Assembly: GCA_023818725.1 (NCBI GenBank)
Contig: JAMWBX010000041.1
Coordinates: 1-8,078 of the forward strand
Origin: Candidatus Omnitrophota bacterium
GTDB taxonomy: Bacteria; Ratteibacteria; UBA8468; B48-G9; DTJG01
Direction: 5' to 3'
DNA length: 8,078 nt
Below the pieces are notes generated by a model that saw nothing but the letters and a program-made list of their open reading frames with translations, made no database searches and was not told the DNA's origin. Positions within the stretch are counted from its first letter, which is position 1. Each line of letters starts with the position of its first letter. A program made the position numbers and the translations under genes. This document shows positions 1 through 5,970 of the stretch, one piece after another.

Positions 1-67
1 GTGGAGGAATCGAACCTCCAGCCTTGGCATTAAGAGTGCCCTGCTCTGCCTGTTGAGCTAACGGCCC
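1..67 (-). tRNA. tRNA-Lys(CTT), 3' end cut by window edge
   Basis: Read on the minus strand, the 67 bases fold as a tRNA: 7-nt 5' acceptor strand (GGGCCGT), 4-bp D stem GCTC/GAGC, anticodon stem with loop CTCTTAA, 5-nt variable loop, and T arm GGAGG-TTCGATT-CCTCC. Loop positions 34-36 are CTT, which reads Lys codon AAG. The window ends two bases into the 3' acceptor strand (AC), so the discriminator and any CCA cannot be seen. The two visible bases match the acceptor. The outermost anticodon-stem pair is a G-A mismatch, which is tolerated in some tRNAs. A promoter lies directly upstream. Confidence 0.93.
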
Positions 68-77
68 ACGCCGCTAT

Positions 78-106
78 ATTATACCAGCTAATAAGACACA
101 GTTCAA
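78..106 (-). promoter_or_regulatory. sigma70-type promoter of tRNA-Lys
   Basis: On the minus strand, TTGAAC (106-101) and TATAAT (83-78) are separated by exactly 17 bp. The predicted transcription start is near 71, about 4 nt before the mature tRNA 5' end at 67. The -10 is a perfect consensus and the -35 matches 4 of 6 bases, including TTGA. Confidence 0.8.
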
Positions 107-120
107 ATGAATGAAAATAA

Positions 121-156
121 GCCTCCATGAGGAATTTTTCGAAGTTTCATTGAGGC
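121..156 (-). terminator. hairpin terminator after the aldo/keto reductase gene
   Basis: On the minus strand, GCCTC (156-152) pairs with GAGGC (125-121). After one mismatch, ATGA (150-147) pairs with TCAT (130-127), leaving a loop of about 16 nt. A T-rich tract (TTATTTTCATT) follows on the minus strand. The hairpin lies between the aldo/keto reductase stop and the tRNA-Lys promoter, where a terminator would insulate the two units. It could also act on the plus strand, where TTAATTTTTT follows at 161-170. The large loop makes this a moderate call. Confidence 0.5.
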
Positions 157-202
157 GGTCTTAATTTTTTAATTGGTTTGAAGGCTTAAGATCTTCTTCC
201 TT

Positions 203-1051
203 TTAAGGAAAAACTGGTGTAATTCCATCAACAAGATTTTTAATCCTTTGCATCATTTCCAAGTTCAATAGAGGCCTATCTATTGCGATGTCCAGAGTGT
301 CTTTGAATATTTTAATATCAGCTGGCGGAATTGCCGATACCAGACCCTGCTGGAGTGCCCATGCGAGTGCTGCTGTTGCAATTTCCCTGTCCTCAATCGG
401 TTGATACCAGCAATTTGGGTATTTTGCCCTATCTGACTTATTCGGCCACCTTTGGAATGCAAGGACCTTAATTCCAATAATATCAATATTTCTCTTTTTT
501 GCGGTATCGATAACTTTTTCTCCAAAGCCTGATTTCATATAACAAAAAATATTGACAGGAAACATAAAAAAGTCGAAGTCAAAAGCATCAAGCGCCGCAA
601 GTGCTGATTCTTCAGTGTGGGCGCTGAATCCTATCCTTAATACAACTCCGTTTTTCTTTGCTTCAATTGCTGTCGCAAGTACTCCATCATTTGAACAGGC
701 AACTTCGACATCCTTCTTAACATCTCTAATTCCGTGCATTACATAAAAATCAAAATAGTCGGTTTTAAGGTTTTTCAGTGATTGCCTAAGTTCAGAAAGG
801 GCACCTTTTTTGTCCCTGGCTACGGTTTTGCAGGAAAGAAGTACCTTTTCTCGTCTTCCCTTGAGCGCTCTACCCAGTTTAACTTCAGCATCTCCATATG
901 TCGGTGCTACATCAAAAAATTTCACTCCTTTACAGATCGCTTCATCCACAACAATATCAACCTTTTTCTGCTCCATACCGGCAAACATTAATCCACCTGC
1001 TGATATGATGGATATCAAGGTTTCATCTTTAAGTTTTCTGAATGGTATCAT
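203..1051 (-). CDS. Aldo/keto reductase family oxidoreductase
   Basis: This 282-residue protein is a complete aldo/keto reductase, a soluble TIM-barrel enzyme that uses NAD(P)H to reduce or oxidise carbonyl/alcohol groups, often on sugars. The family's catalytic tetrad is visible: D47 and Y52 in FFDVAPTYG, K75 in LSCKT, and H106 in YVMHG. GFSAHT (141-146) and the region around residues 238-255 match the later barrel strands and the cofactor-phosphate-binding segment. It lacks the C-terminal 4Fe-4S extension seen in some bacterial members. No strong Shine-Dalgarno sequence precedes the ATG at 1051. The start is chosen because the N-terminus matches the family and the tRNA-Arg gene ends only 26 nt upstream. 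That gap is too short for its own promoter, so co-transcription with the tRNA is inferred. The substrate is unknown. Confidence 0.9.
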   Translation of the reverse strand: MIPFRKLKDETLISIISAGGLMFAGMEQKKVDIVVDEAICKGVKFFDVAPTYGDAEVKLGRALKGRREKVLLSCKTVARDKKGALSELRQSLKNLKTDYFDFYVMHGIRDVKKDVEVACSNDGVLATAIEAKKNGVVLRIGFSAHTEESALAALDAFDFDFFMFPVNIFCYMKSGFGEKVIDTAKKRNIDIIGIKVLAFQRWPNKSDRAKYPNCWYQPIEDREIATAALAWALQQGLVSAIPPADIKIFKDTLDIAIDRPLLNLEMMQRIKNLVDGITPVFP

Positions 1052-1077
1052 AGTTTGCAGATTTCCGGATTTTACCG

Positions 1078-1151
1078 CGCGCCTGGCCCGAATCGAACGG
1101 GCAACCCTCTGCTTAGAAGGCAGATGCTCTGTCCTATTGAGCTACAGGCGC
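1078..1151 (-). tRNA. tRNA-Arg(TCT)
   Basis: The minus strand forms a full 74-nt cloverleaf: acceptor GCGCCTG/CAGGCGC (7 bp, perfect), D stem GCTC/GAGC, anticodon stem TCTGC/GCAGA with loop CTTCTAA, 5-nt variable loop GGGTT, and T arm GCCCG-TTCGATT-CGGGC. Anticodon TCT reads Arg codon AGA (and possibly AGG). The discriminator is G, usual for tRNA-Arg. No CCA is encoded; the next bases are GCGG, so CCA must be added after transcription. The aldo/keto reductase gene begins 26 nt downstream on the same strand. Confidence 0.97.
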
Positions 1152-1158
1152 TATAAAA

Positions 1159-1187
1159 AGTATATGTTTTTTTACCTTTTCAGTCAA
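1159..1187 (-). promoter_or_regulatory. sigma70-type promoter of tRNA-Arg (and probably the aldo/keto reductase)
   Basis: On the minus strand, TTGACT (1187-1182), a 17-bp spacer, and TATACT (1164-1159) form a near-consensus promoter. The expected start near 1152 lies next to the tRNA 5' end at 1151. It overlaps an oppositely directed promoter for the membrane protein gene. Confidence 0.82.
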
Positions 1188-1198
1188 GATGTTATAAT
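1171..1198 (+). promoter_or_regulatory. Candidate promoter of the membrane protein gene
   Basis: TTTACC (1171-1176; 4 of 6 matches to TTGACA), a 16-bp spacer, and a perfect TATAAT (1193-1198). The expected transcription start is around 1205, only about 2 nt before the ATG at 1207. No Shine-Dalgarno sequence precedes that ATG, so the mRNA may be leaderless or nearly so. Confidence 0.55.
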
Positions 1199-1206
1199 AT
1201 GTTTTT

Positions 1207-1650
1207 ATGAAAACCAATTGCATCTCGAACAGACTCAAAATAATAAATCTGTTGTTTTTTTTCGTGCCACTGATAATGGCGTGCATCGCTGTTTATATAA
1301 AGCGAATTTTGTCCTATCAGCCGCCTTTTGAACTATATGAAGTGAACGAAACTATGAGAGTTATACAGTACTTTTTGTACCTGAGTGGGCTTGCAATTTT
1401 CTTCTTTATCGACGGCATCTTACACCTTATTCGCAAGAGATTCTCAACCAGAAAAGATCAAACTTCTGCCATTATATTTAATATTGTTGCACTTGGTGTT
1501 CTTGATTATACTGCTGTCGCTGGATTTTTGGGATTTATCATCTCAGGAAACATTCCATGGGTAGTAATTTTCTGTGCCATTTCATTTTTCAGTGGAATAA
1601 GATTTCTACCGTTTAAAAAAAATCTTGAAAAATTTTCATCAACGAAGTAG
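1207..1650 (+). CDS. Hypothetical membrane protein with four predicted helices
   Basis: I do not recognise a family for this 147-residue protein. Hydrophobic stretches at about residues 12-31, 52-74, 88-112 and 116-131 suggest four membrane-spanning helices. The basic segment at about 75-84 (HLIRKRFSTRK) and the basic C-terminus (FKKNLEKF) would sit in the cytoplasm under the positive-inside rule. No catalytic motif or conserved polar signature stands out. The ATG at 1207 is chosen because it gives a short charged N-terminus followed by the first helix, and because it sits just after a TATAAT box. There is no ribosome binding site, so a downstream start cannot be fully excluded. It is a single gene, transcribed divergently from tRNA-Arg, and the next gene downstream is tRNA-Gly with its own promoter. 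Confidence 0.72.
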   Translation: MKTNCISNRLKIINLLFFFVPLIMACIAVYIKRILSYQPPFELYEVNETMRVIQYFLYLSGLAIFFFIDGILHLIRKRFSTRKDQTSAIIFNIVALGVLDYTAVAGFLGFIISGNIPWVVIFCAISFFSGIRFLPFKKNLEKFSSTK

Positions 1651-1718
1651 CTTATTTAAAAAATTGTTCCCATTGTTTGCTTTCCTAAGAAAAAAGCCCC
1701 AAAAATGATTAAAAAATC

Positions 1719-1747
1719 TTGAATTTAACCTGTTTAAGGATTATAAT
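1719..1747 (+). promoter_or_regulatory. sigma70-type promoter of tRNA-Gly (and probably the CBM9-like gene)
   Basis: TTGAAT (1719-1724), a 17-bp spacer and a perfect TATAAT (1742-1747). The predicted start is near 1754, three bases before the tRNA 5' end at 1757. It has the same layout as the tRNA-Lys and tRNA-Arg promoters. Confidence 0.82.
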
Positions 1748-1756
1748 TAATCTTAA

Positions 1757-1830
1757 GCGGGATTAACTCAATGGTAGAGTGCAAGCTTCCCAAGCTTGAA
1801 ATGCGGGTTCGATTCCCGTATCCCGCTCCA
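1757..1830 (+). tRNA. tRNA-Gly(CCC) with encoded CCA
   Basis: The cloverleaf consists of acceptor GCGGGAT/ATCCCGC (7 bp), D stem ACTC/GAGT, anticodon stem CAAGC/GCTTG with loop TTCCCAA, 4-nt variable loop, and T arm GCGGG-TTCGATT-CCCGT. Anticodon CCC reads Gly codon GGG. The discriminator is T at 1827, usual for tRNA-Gly, and CCA is encoded at 1828-1830. This differs from tRNA-Arg in the same window, which has no encoded CCA. The CBM9-like gene starts 19 nt downstream. Confidence 0.97.
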
Positions 1831-1849
1831 TCTAATAAGGAAAAAATCA

Positions 1850-2521
1850 ATGTTGAAAAGGATCCAGTATAGATGTCCCAGAATATACGAGCAGATAAAT
1901 ATCGACGGTATTCTCAATGAAAATGCCTGGCAGAAGGCTGAGTGCCTCGAATTTTTTGTTCCTGTTAAAGTAATAGAACCTGTTTCAAAAACAATGGCAA
2001 AATTACTTTATGATGAGAAAAACCTTTATATCGGTCTCAAATGTTTTGACTGCGACATAAAAGCAACATACACTGCAAGGGATAGTTCTACCTGGGAAGA
2101 GGATGTTGTTGAACTTTTCATAAAAACATCGACTGAGGGACCCGGATACTATGAGTTTGAATTTTCTCCAATCAAGACAATTTTCGACGCTTTTGTGCCG
2201 GTTTCAGAAAATAATGGCAAAATCCTTGAATATTCCAGGTGGAATTGTGAGGGCATTAAGGTTGAAACATTTATTTCAGGAACCATCAATGATTCTTCTG
2301 ATTTTGACGATTACTGGTCAATAGAAATCTCCATACCATTCGCTGGTTTACCAACTTTGGATGGAAGAAATCCAGAAAAAGGAGAAAAATGGCTTTTTCA
2401 TGTTGCAAGGTATGACTATTCATATTCATTGAGAAACAGCAGGGAGCTTTGTTCCTGCGCATGTTTAACAAACAGAAATTTTCACAATATAAATGAATGG
2501 TTGCTTTTGTTGTTTGATTAA
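1850..2521 (+). CDS. CBM9-like / DOMON-type carbohydrate-binding domain protein
   Basis: The 223-residue protein is essentially one CBM9-like beta-sandwich domain, a fold that binds sugars in family 9 carbohydrate-binding modules. Visible signatures are IDGILNENAW (18-27), LLYDEKNLYIGLKCFD (52-67), the WEEDVVELFI strand (82-91), YYEFEFSP (100-107), and WSIEISIPF (156-164). There is no signal peptide, no membrane helix and no attached catalytic domain. It therefore appears cytoplasmic, whereas many CBM9 domains belong to secreted enzymes. The reading frame is open back into the tRNA gene to 1796. The ATG at 1850 is preferred because AAGGA (1837-1841) lies 8 nt before it and the domain starts right after. 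It is probably co-transcribed with tRNA-Gly. Its stop codon overlaps that of the convergent gene. The ligand is unknown, and sugar binding is inferred from the fold only. Confidence 0.85.
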   Translation: MLKRIQYRCPRIYEQINIDGILNENAWQKAECLEFFVPVKVIEPVSKTMAKLLYDEKNLYIGLKCFDCDIKATYTARDSSTWEEDVVELFIKTSTEGPGYYEFEFSPIKTIFDAFVPVSENNGKILEYSRWNCEGIKVETFISGTINDSSDFDDYWSIEISIPFAGLPTLDGRNPEKGEKWLFHVARYDYSYSLRNSRELCSCACLTNRNFHNINEWLLLLFD

Positions 2522-3285
2522 TAGGTTATAAAGAATCTGATGGTAAGATATATTACAATAAGGGTAAAAATCAGGGCAAGATAAACTGGCAACACAATAT
2601 AGAGCGCAATAGAAATTATCACTGCAAGAGGCCCAAAAACAACAATATAAATTCCTTTAATCAACTCTTTTTTGTGATTTTTGATATCTTTTAACAGGTT
2701 TTTATCAACCTTTGAATATCCACAGTATCTGCATTTTGTTTTTTCTCCGGGATTGTCAAAACTGCACTCAGGGCATACCCAGATAATACCTTTTTGTATT
2801 TTTATCTCCTTTTCTGTAATTTTAATCTTCTCTGTAATATAGGGCATCTCCATAAGGCTCTCAGCTTTATTATAAAATTCCATCGCCTTTTCATAATCTT
2901 TTCTTTTGAAATAAATATCGCCAGTTGCGACATAGGCATTTATATTTTCTGGTTCTTTTTCAATTGTGTACAACCAGTTGTTAAGCTCCTTGTCCTGGTC
3001 AATTTTCTGTTCAATTTTTTCCCTTGAGGTTCTGATAGCAGTCATAATTGTGTAAGCTGCTGGCATTGGAAAGAAAGAAATTATTCCTGATAGTATTGAA
3101 CTGCTTCCGGAAAATGACCTGATAAACAAAATAATGGAAAAAACAAGACAAAAAATAAAAATGGCTGCTTCAAGCAAACCAAGTTCTTTATCAATATATC
3201 TGGAAATTATGAAATAATAGGTCTCAATTCCAAGAATTATAAGTCCAAAGCCGAGCCAGAGTCCAGTAAAATAACCGGCTGCCAT
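2518..3285 (-). CDS. Membrane protein with TPR and zinc-ribbon segments
   Basis: This 255-residue protein is a mosaic. About residues 8-29, 38-55 and 63-83 are hydrophobic helices. About 113-146 forms a TPR-like helical hairpin (AYVATGDIYFKRKDYEKAMEFYNKAES), and residues 171-190 form a zinc ribbon with C171/C174 and C185/C188 (CPEC, CRYC). Two more helices follow at about 211-231 and 233-253. The TPR and zinc ribbon form one soluble segment between two membrane regions. With an odd number of N-terminal helices its side is uncertain, although a cytoplasmic location is likely. TPRs usually mediate protein contacts, and the ribbon may be structural. I do not know a named family or function. It is the last gene of the minus-strand operon, starting 8 nt after the preceding stop. 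No Shine-Dalgarno sequence is visible, which suggests translational coupling. Confidence 0.8.
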   Translation of the reverse strand: MAAGYFTGLWLGFGLIILGIETYYFIISRYIDKELGLLEAAIFIFCLVFSIILFIRSFSGSSSILSGIISFFPMPAAYTIMTAIRTSREKIEQKIDQDKELNNWLYTIEKEPENINAYVATGDIYFKRKDYEKAMEFYNKAESLMEMPYITEKIKITEKEIKIQKGIIWVCPECSFDNPGEKTKCRYCGYSKVDKNLLKDIKNHKKELIKGIYIVVFGPLAVIISIALYIVLPVYLALIFTLIVIYLTIRFFITY

Positions 3286-3293
3286 TATTTAAT

Positions 3294-4265
3294 TTATCTT
3301 GAATTCAGTTTTGTTATGAATTCAAGGTTTTCTGCGGCTTCTTTAAGTGTTGTGAAATCGTGCGGTAATCCCTCAAGCATTCTCAAAAGATGCTGCGCCT
3401 GAAATAAATAGTAGTCAGAACCTTCATTCTGAAATTCTGCAAGTTGTTCCCATCTGCCCGAATCATCATAAGCAAAAAGTACTCTTGAAAGATGCCGCGT
3501 AAGCAGGACATATTTTAAGTTTCCTTTTGTTCCAGCCAAATCAATGATAAGCTCATTCGGCTTCTGAAAGCCATTGCAGTAAAAACTTACAATTTTTTCT
3601 GAAAATTTTCCTATCACAACTGCTGAGTCGTCGGTTTCAACAGAATCTCCGAAAACGAGGTTTTCAGATATGCAGAATCCTGTCTTGGGCTTTCCCAGTA
3701 TCCACTGAGCTAGATCAACAAAATGCGTTATAAAATCCCTGAGCACTCCTCCACCCATTGACTTTTTAGAAAAATAAATTTTTTCATAGTCAGGCCTGTA
3801 TTTTCTGTAGTCCTGAGCGCAATAGAAATTTGCCATTTTAATTTCTCCAGCGATGCCTGATTGCGCAATTTCCTTAAATTTCCTAAATGATGGAACGCTT
3901 CTTCTGGTGTAAGCGACCCCGCACAGTATCTTGCTTTTTTCAGCAATATCTATTAGTTCGTCAACACCATCAAGAGTTACTGAAAGCGGTTTTTCAACCA
4001 GAAAAGGCACACTTTCAATACAGCATTTTTTTGCCATCTGAATGTGTAAATTCGCAGGCGTGGCAATTAAAACAGCATCAAAACGTGAGATGTCAGTTGA
4101 AAAAAAATCGCTGAAGGTTGCCTCTAAAGGATAATCTTTTTTCAGAGCCATCAACTTTTCACTGTCGAGCTCACAAACTGAAACCTGAAATTTGCCAGTT
4201 CTTATCAGACCATCTATGTGTTTCCTTCCGATTCCACCGCCACCGACAACAAGTACTTTTTTCAT
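3294..4265 (-). CDS. Gfo/Idh/MocA family NAD(P)-dependent oxidoreductase (intact copy)
   Basis: This 323-residue cytoplasmic enzyme has the two-domain plan of the family. The N-terminal Rossmann fold carries the nucleotide-binding GGGGIG (8-13), ATPANLH at 68-74 and EKP at 91-93, whose Lys is catalytic in the family. A C-terminal alpha/beta domain carries D177 and H181 in RDFITHFVDLAQW. These features are intact, so activity on a sugar, inositol or related polyol is plausible, but the substrate cannot be read from sequence. Its ATG overlaps the SDR stop in an ATGA arrangement (4262-4265), typical of translational coupling. Pairing of Gfo/Idh and SDR enzymes suggests sequential oxidation and reduction of a sugar derivative; this is an inference from context. 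Confidence 0.92.
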   Translation of the reverse strand: MKKVLVVGGGGIGRKHIDGLIRTGKFQVSVCELDSEKLMALKKDYPLEATFSDFFSTDISRFDAVLIATPANLHIQMAKKCCIESVPFLVEKPLSVTLDGVDELIDIAEKSKILCGVAYTRRSVPSFRKFKEIAQSGIAGEIKMANFYCAQDYRKYRPDYEKIYFSKKSMGGGVLRDFITHFVDLAQWILGKPKTGFCISENLVFGDSVETDDSAVVIGKFSEKIVSFYCNGFQKPNELIIDLAGTKGNLKYVLLTRHLSRVLFAYDDSGRWEQLAEFQNEGSDYYLFQAQHLLRMLEGLPHDFTTLKEAAENLEFITKLNSR

Positions 4266-5038
4266 TTTTGTGTATAACCACCGTCAACCAGGATGTTTTC
4301 CCCGGTGATGTAGGAAGATGCGTCAGACGCCAGAAACACTGCTACGCCTTTTATATCCTCGCCATTTGCCATTCTTCCCAGAAATGTGCGTTTGTTATAC
4401 CTTTCTAAGAATAGCTTAGGCTGGTTGTTAAACAGCCCCCCTGGGGAAATGCAGTTCACTCTGATACCGTAAGGTGCGTATTTTGCAGCAAGGTATCTTG
4501 TAAGAGAAATAAGTCCTGCTCTGTGAAAAAAATAGTCAGGAGGCGCGTCCATTTCTGTTCCCTCGTATAGTGAAAAATCGGGTCCAACAACACCCATCAT
4601 TGAGGAGATGTTAATTATGACTCCGTTTTTCCTTTTCATCATTTCCTCAGCAAATATCCTTGTCGTGTTCATAATACCTGTTGCATTTATTTCCATTGAC
4701 AGATTGAATACTTCAATTGGGTCTTCATAATGCTTCATTGGTCTTAAGACAGCATTATTAACAAGAATATCAATTCTGCCCTGCTCCTTCAGAATTTTAT
4801 CCTTAAGAGAAACGATACTCTCTGTTTTTCCCATATCAAGATAACCTGGAAAAACCCTGAGATTTTTTCTTTGCATCTCACTGGCAAAAGATTCACAGTT
4901 TTTGATATTTCTTGAAACAACATAAACCAATGCTTCTGCTTCTGCAAGTCCTTCCACTATAAATTTGCCGTATCTGCCTGCTCCACCTGTGACAACGGCA
5001 ACTCTATCGGTTAATTTGAATTTTTCAAGTATACTCAT
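4262..5038 (-). CDS. Short-chain dehydrogenase/reductase (SDR) with YxxxR active site
   Basis: This 258-residue classical-type SDR is a soluble NAD(P)-dependent alcohol/ketone oxidoreductase. It shows TGGAGRYG (17-24) for cofactor binding, LDM (67-69), NNA (94-96), N118, S145/S146 in NISS, and the late motif RVNCISPGG (193-201). The active-site Tyr is Y169, but the Lys expected four residues later is Arg: R173, codon AGA at 4520-4522, in YFFHRAG. Alignment with the usual YxxxKAG is unambiguous because AG and the following helix match. The Lys normally binds the cofactor ribose and lowers the Tyr pKa, so activity may be reduced or lost. The start is well supported: GGAG (5048-5045) lies 6 nt before ATG. 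The gene follows the interrupted Gfo/Idh frame with no gap (TAA then ATG). Confidence 0.93.
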   Translation of the reverse strand: MSILEKFKLTDRVAVVTGGAGRYGKFIVEGLAEAEALVYVVSRNIKNCESFASEMQRKNLRVFPGYLDMGKTESIVSLKDKILKEQGRIDILVNNAVLRPMKHYEDPIEVFNLSMEINATGIMNTTRIFAEEMMKRKNGVIINISSMMGVVGPDFSLYEGTEMDAPPDYFFHRAGLISLTRYLAAKYAPYGIRVNCISPGGLFNNQPKLFLERYNKRTFLGRMANGEDIKGVAVFLASDASSYITGENILVDGGYTQK

Positions 5039-5311
5039 TTATTTCTCCAGATTTATCTCATCAAGAAAGACCCTTGCCTTTTTTTCCCGGGATTTTATGC
5101 CTGCAATTACAACCTTTATTATTTCGACGGTCTGTGAAAATGGAAAGGGCAATTTCCCAGTCTTTACGAAATTTGTAAATTCTTCGAGCTGTTTTTTAAA
5201 CATATGAAAATAATCCCTTGTTTCAATGGTTATTGTTGAATTCTGACAAAAGATGTCATACCTTCCAAATATGGTGGAATAATAAACAACCTGTAAAAGA
5301 GGTTTCTTTCC
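5039..5311 (-). other. In-frame C-terminal remainder of the Gfo/Idh gene beyond the TAA
   Basis: These 90 codons plus stop sit downstream of the internal TAA in the same frame, with no start codon or ribosome site that would make them a separate gene. The sequence begins GKKPLLQVVYYSTIFGRYDI (beta strands), continues through YFHMFKKQLEEFTNFVKTGK, and ends with TVEIIKVVIAGIKSREKKAR and FLDEINLEK. The helix with KxLExF..FVxTGK followed by a late helix E-x-x-x-V-x-x-A-x-x-x-S is the usual ending of Gfo/Idh proteins, where the family has its final substrate-domain helices. The preserved reading frame argues that the stop is recent, artefactual or read through. Confidence 0.8.
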
Positions 5312-5968
5312 TTATTTAAATTCGAGGTAAGCAAGGTTCAGTTTTTCATCGCCAATGTTGAAAACAGACTCAACACTATCCTTAGTAATTGCATAGAGTC
5401 CTTCAATTGCATGAACCCCGTATCTTTCCCATGATTTAGCCATAATTCCGCTGACAAACAAAATCTCACCAGATTTTGTTAAATCAAGAGAAATAATTTC
5501 TTTTGCATATCTCATACTGGAGCAGGACATAATTAGTTTTCCCTGCATATGCCAGTTGTAAAATATTTTCAGGTCGTCCTCTGTGTCAGCAAGCGGTTTA
5601 TCTATAAAAACAGGTATTCCAGCATCGATAAACGGCCTGGCAAGTTCAACATGCGTCGAACCAATATCAGTGGTTATAACAACTGCGTCCACGTGCCCAA
5701 TCGCCTGTTCCGGAGTTTCGATAACATTTTCAATATAACATGTTCTGGAGACAAATTCCGCTATTTTTCTGTCCTGAGTCCAGACATGCGAAACCTGCGT
5801 ATCCGGGATTCCAAGATTTTCAGGCGGCTGTTTTGAGAGATAGTCTACAATGACAGGATACCCGCACTGCTTCATCAAATCGGGATTGTATCTACCATTC
5901 ACAATGGCGCTCCAGGAAAAGATGTGGCCATTACCTTCGTTGGTTCCAATAAATGCTAGTCTAATCAT
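5312..5968 (-). CDS. Gfo/Idh oxidoreductase, N-terminal 218 residues before the TAA
   Basis: This is the part a gene caller would report. Residues 1-120 form the Rossmann domain, which opens with LAFIGTNEGNGHIFSW; this replaces the usual GxGxxG glycine loop with a GTNEGNGH variant. AVVITTDIGSTH (95-106) and DKP (123-125) correspond to the family's EKP motif with its catalytic Lys retained. H186 in YGVHAIEGLYAI fits the catalytic His of the C-terminal domain. The fragment stops in the middle of that domain's beta sheet (NLAYLEFK), so alone it would probably misfold. No good Shine-Dalgarno sequence is placed near the ATG; AGGA is 14 nt away. Translation was presumably coupled to the upstream gene through TAAGTATG. 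Confidence 0.85.
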   Translation of the reverse strand: MIRLAFIGTNEGNGHIFSWSAIVNGRYNPDLMKQCGYPVIVDYLSKQPPENLGIPDTQVSHVWTQDRKIAEFVSRTCYIENVIETPEQAIGHVDAVVITTDIGSTHVELARPFIDAGIPVFIDKPLADTEDDLKIFYNWHMQGKLIMSCSSMRYAKEIISLDLTKSGEILFVSGIMAKSWERYGVHAIEGLYAITKDSVESVFNIGDEKLNLAYLEFK

Positions 5969-5970
5969 AC

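Larger units (their letters stand above)
5039..5968 (-). pseudogene. Gfo/Idh/MocA family oxidoreductase interrupted by in-frame TAA
   Basis: The full reading frame runs from ATG at 5968 to TAA at 5041-5039. That is 308 sense codons plus one internal TAA at codon 219 (5314-5312). There is no frameshift: codons 220-309 continue in the same frame with family-typical sequence. The expected product is a cytoplasmic NAD(P)-dependent oxidoreductase of about 309 residues, a normal length for the family. The frame ends exactly against the SDR start (TAAATG) and begins 2 nt after the glutamate dehydrogenase stop, so the gene boundaries match a formerly intact operon gene. Possible explanations are a point mutation (for example GAA, AAA or CAA to TAA), an error in the sequence, or readthrough. 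A pseudogene label is my best call, not a proven state. Confidence 0.8.

Noticed and set aside
810..1331. 173-codon plus-strand open frame
   Set aside because: It runs antisense through the aldo/keto reductase and tRNA-Arg and into the membrane protein gene in another frame, so it is a shadow.
1796..1849. Longer N-terminus of the CBM9-like protein starting at 1796
   Set aside because: It would start inside the tRNA-Gly anticodon stem. The ATG at 1850 has a Shine-Dalgarno sequence and fits the domain.
5290..5320. Frameshift in the first Gfo/Idh gene
   Set aside because: The C-terminal continuation is in the same frame as the upstream part; only a nonsense codon is needed to explain the break.
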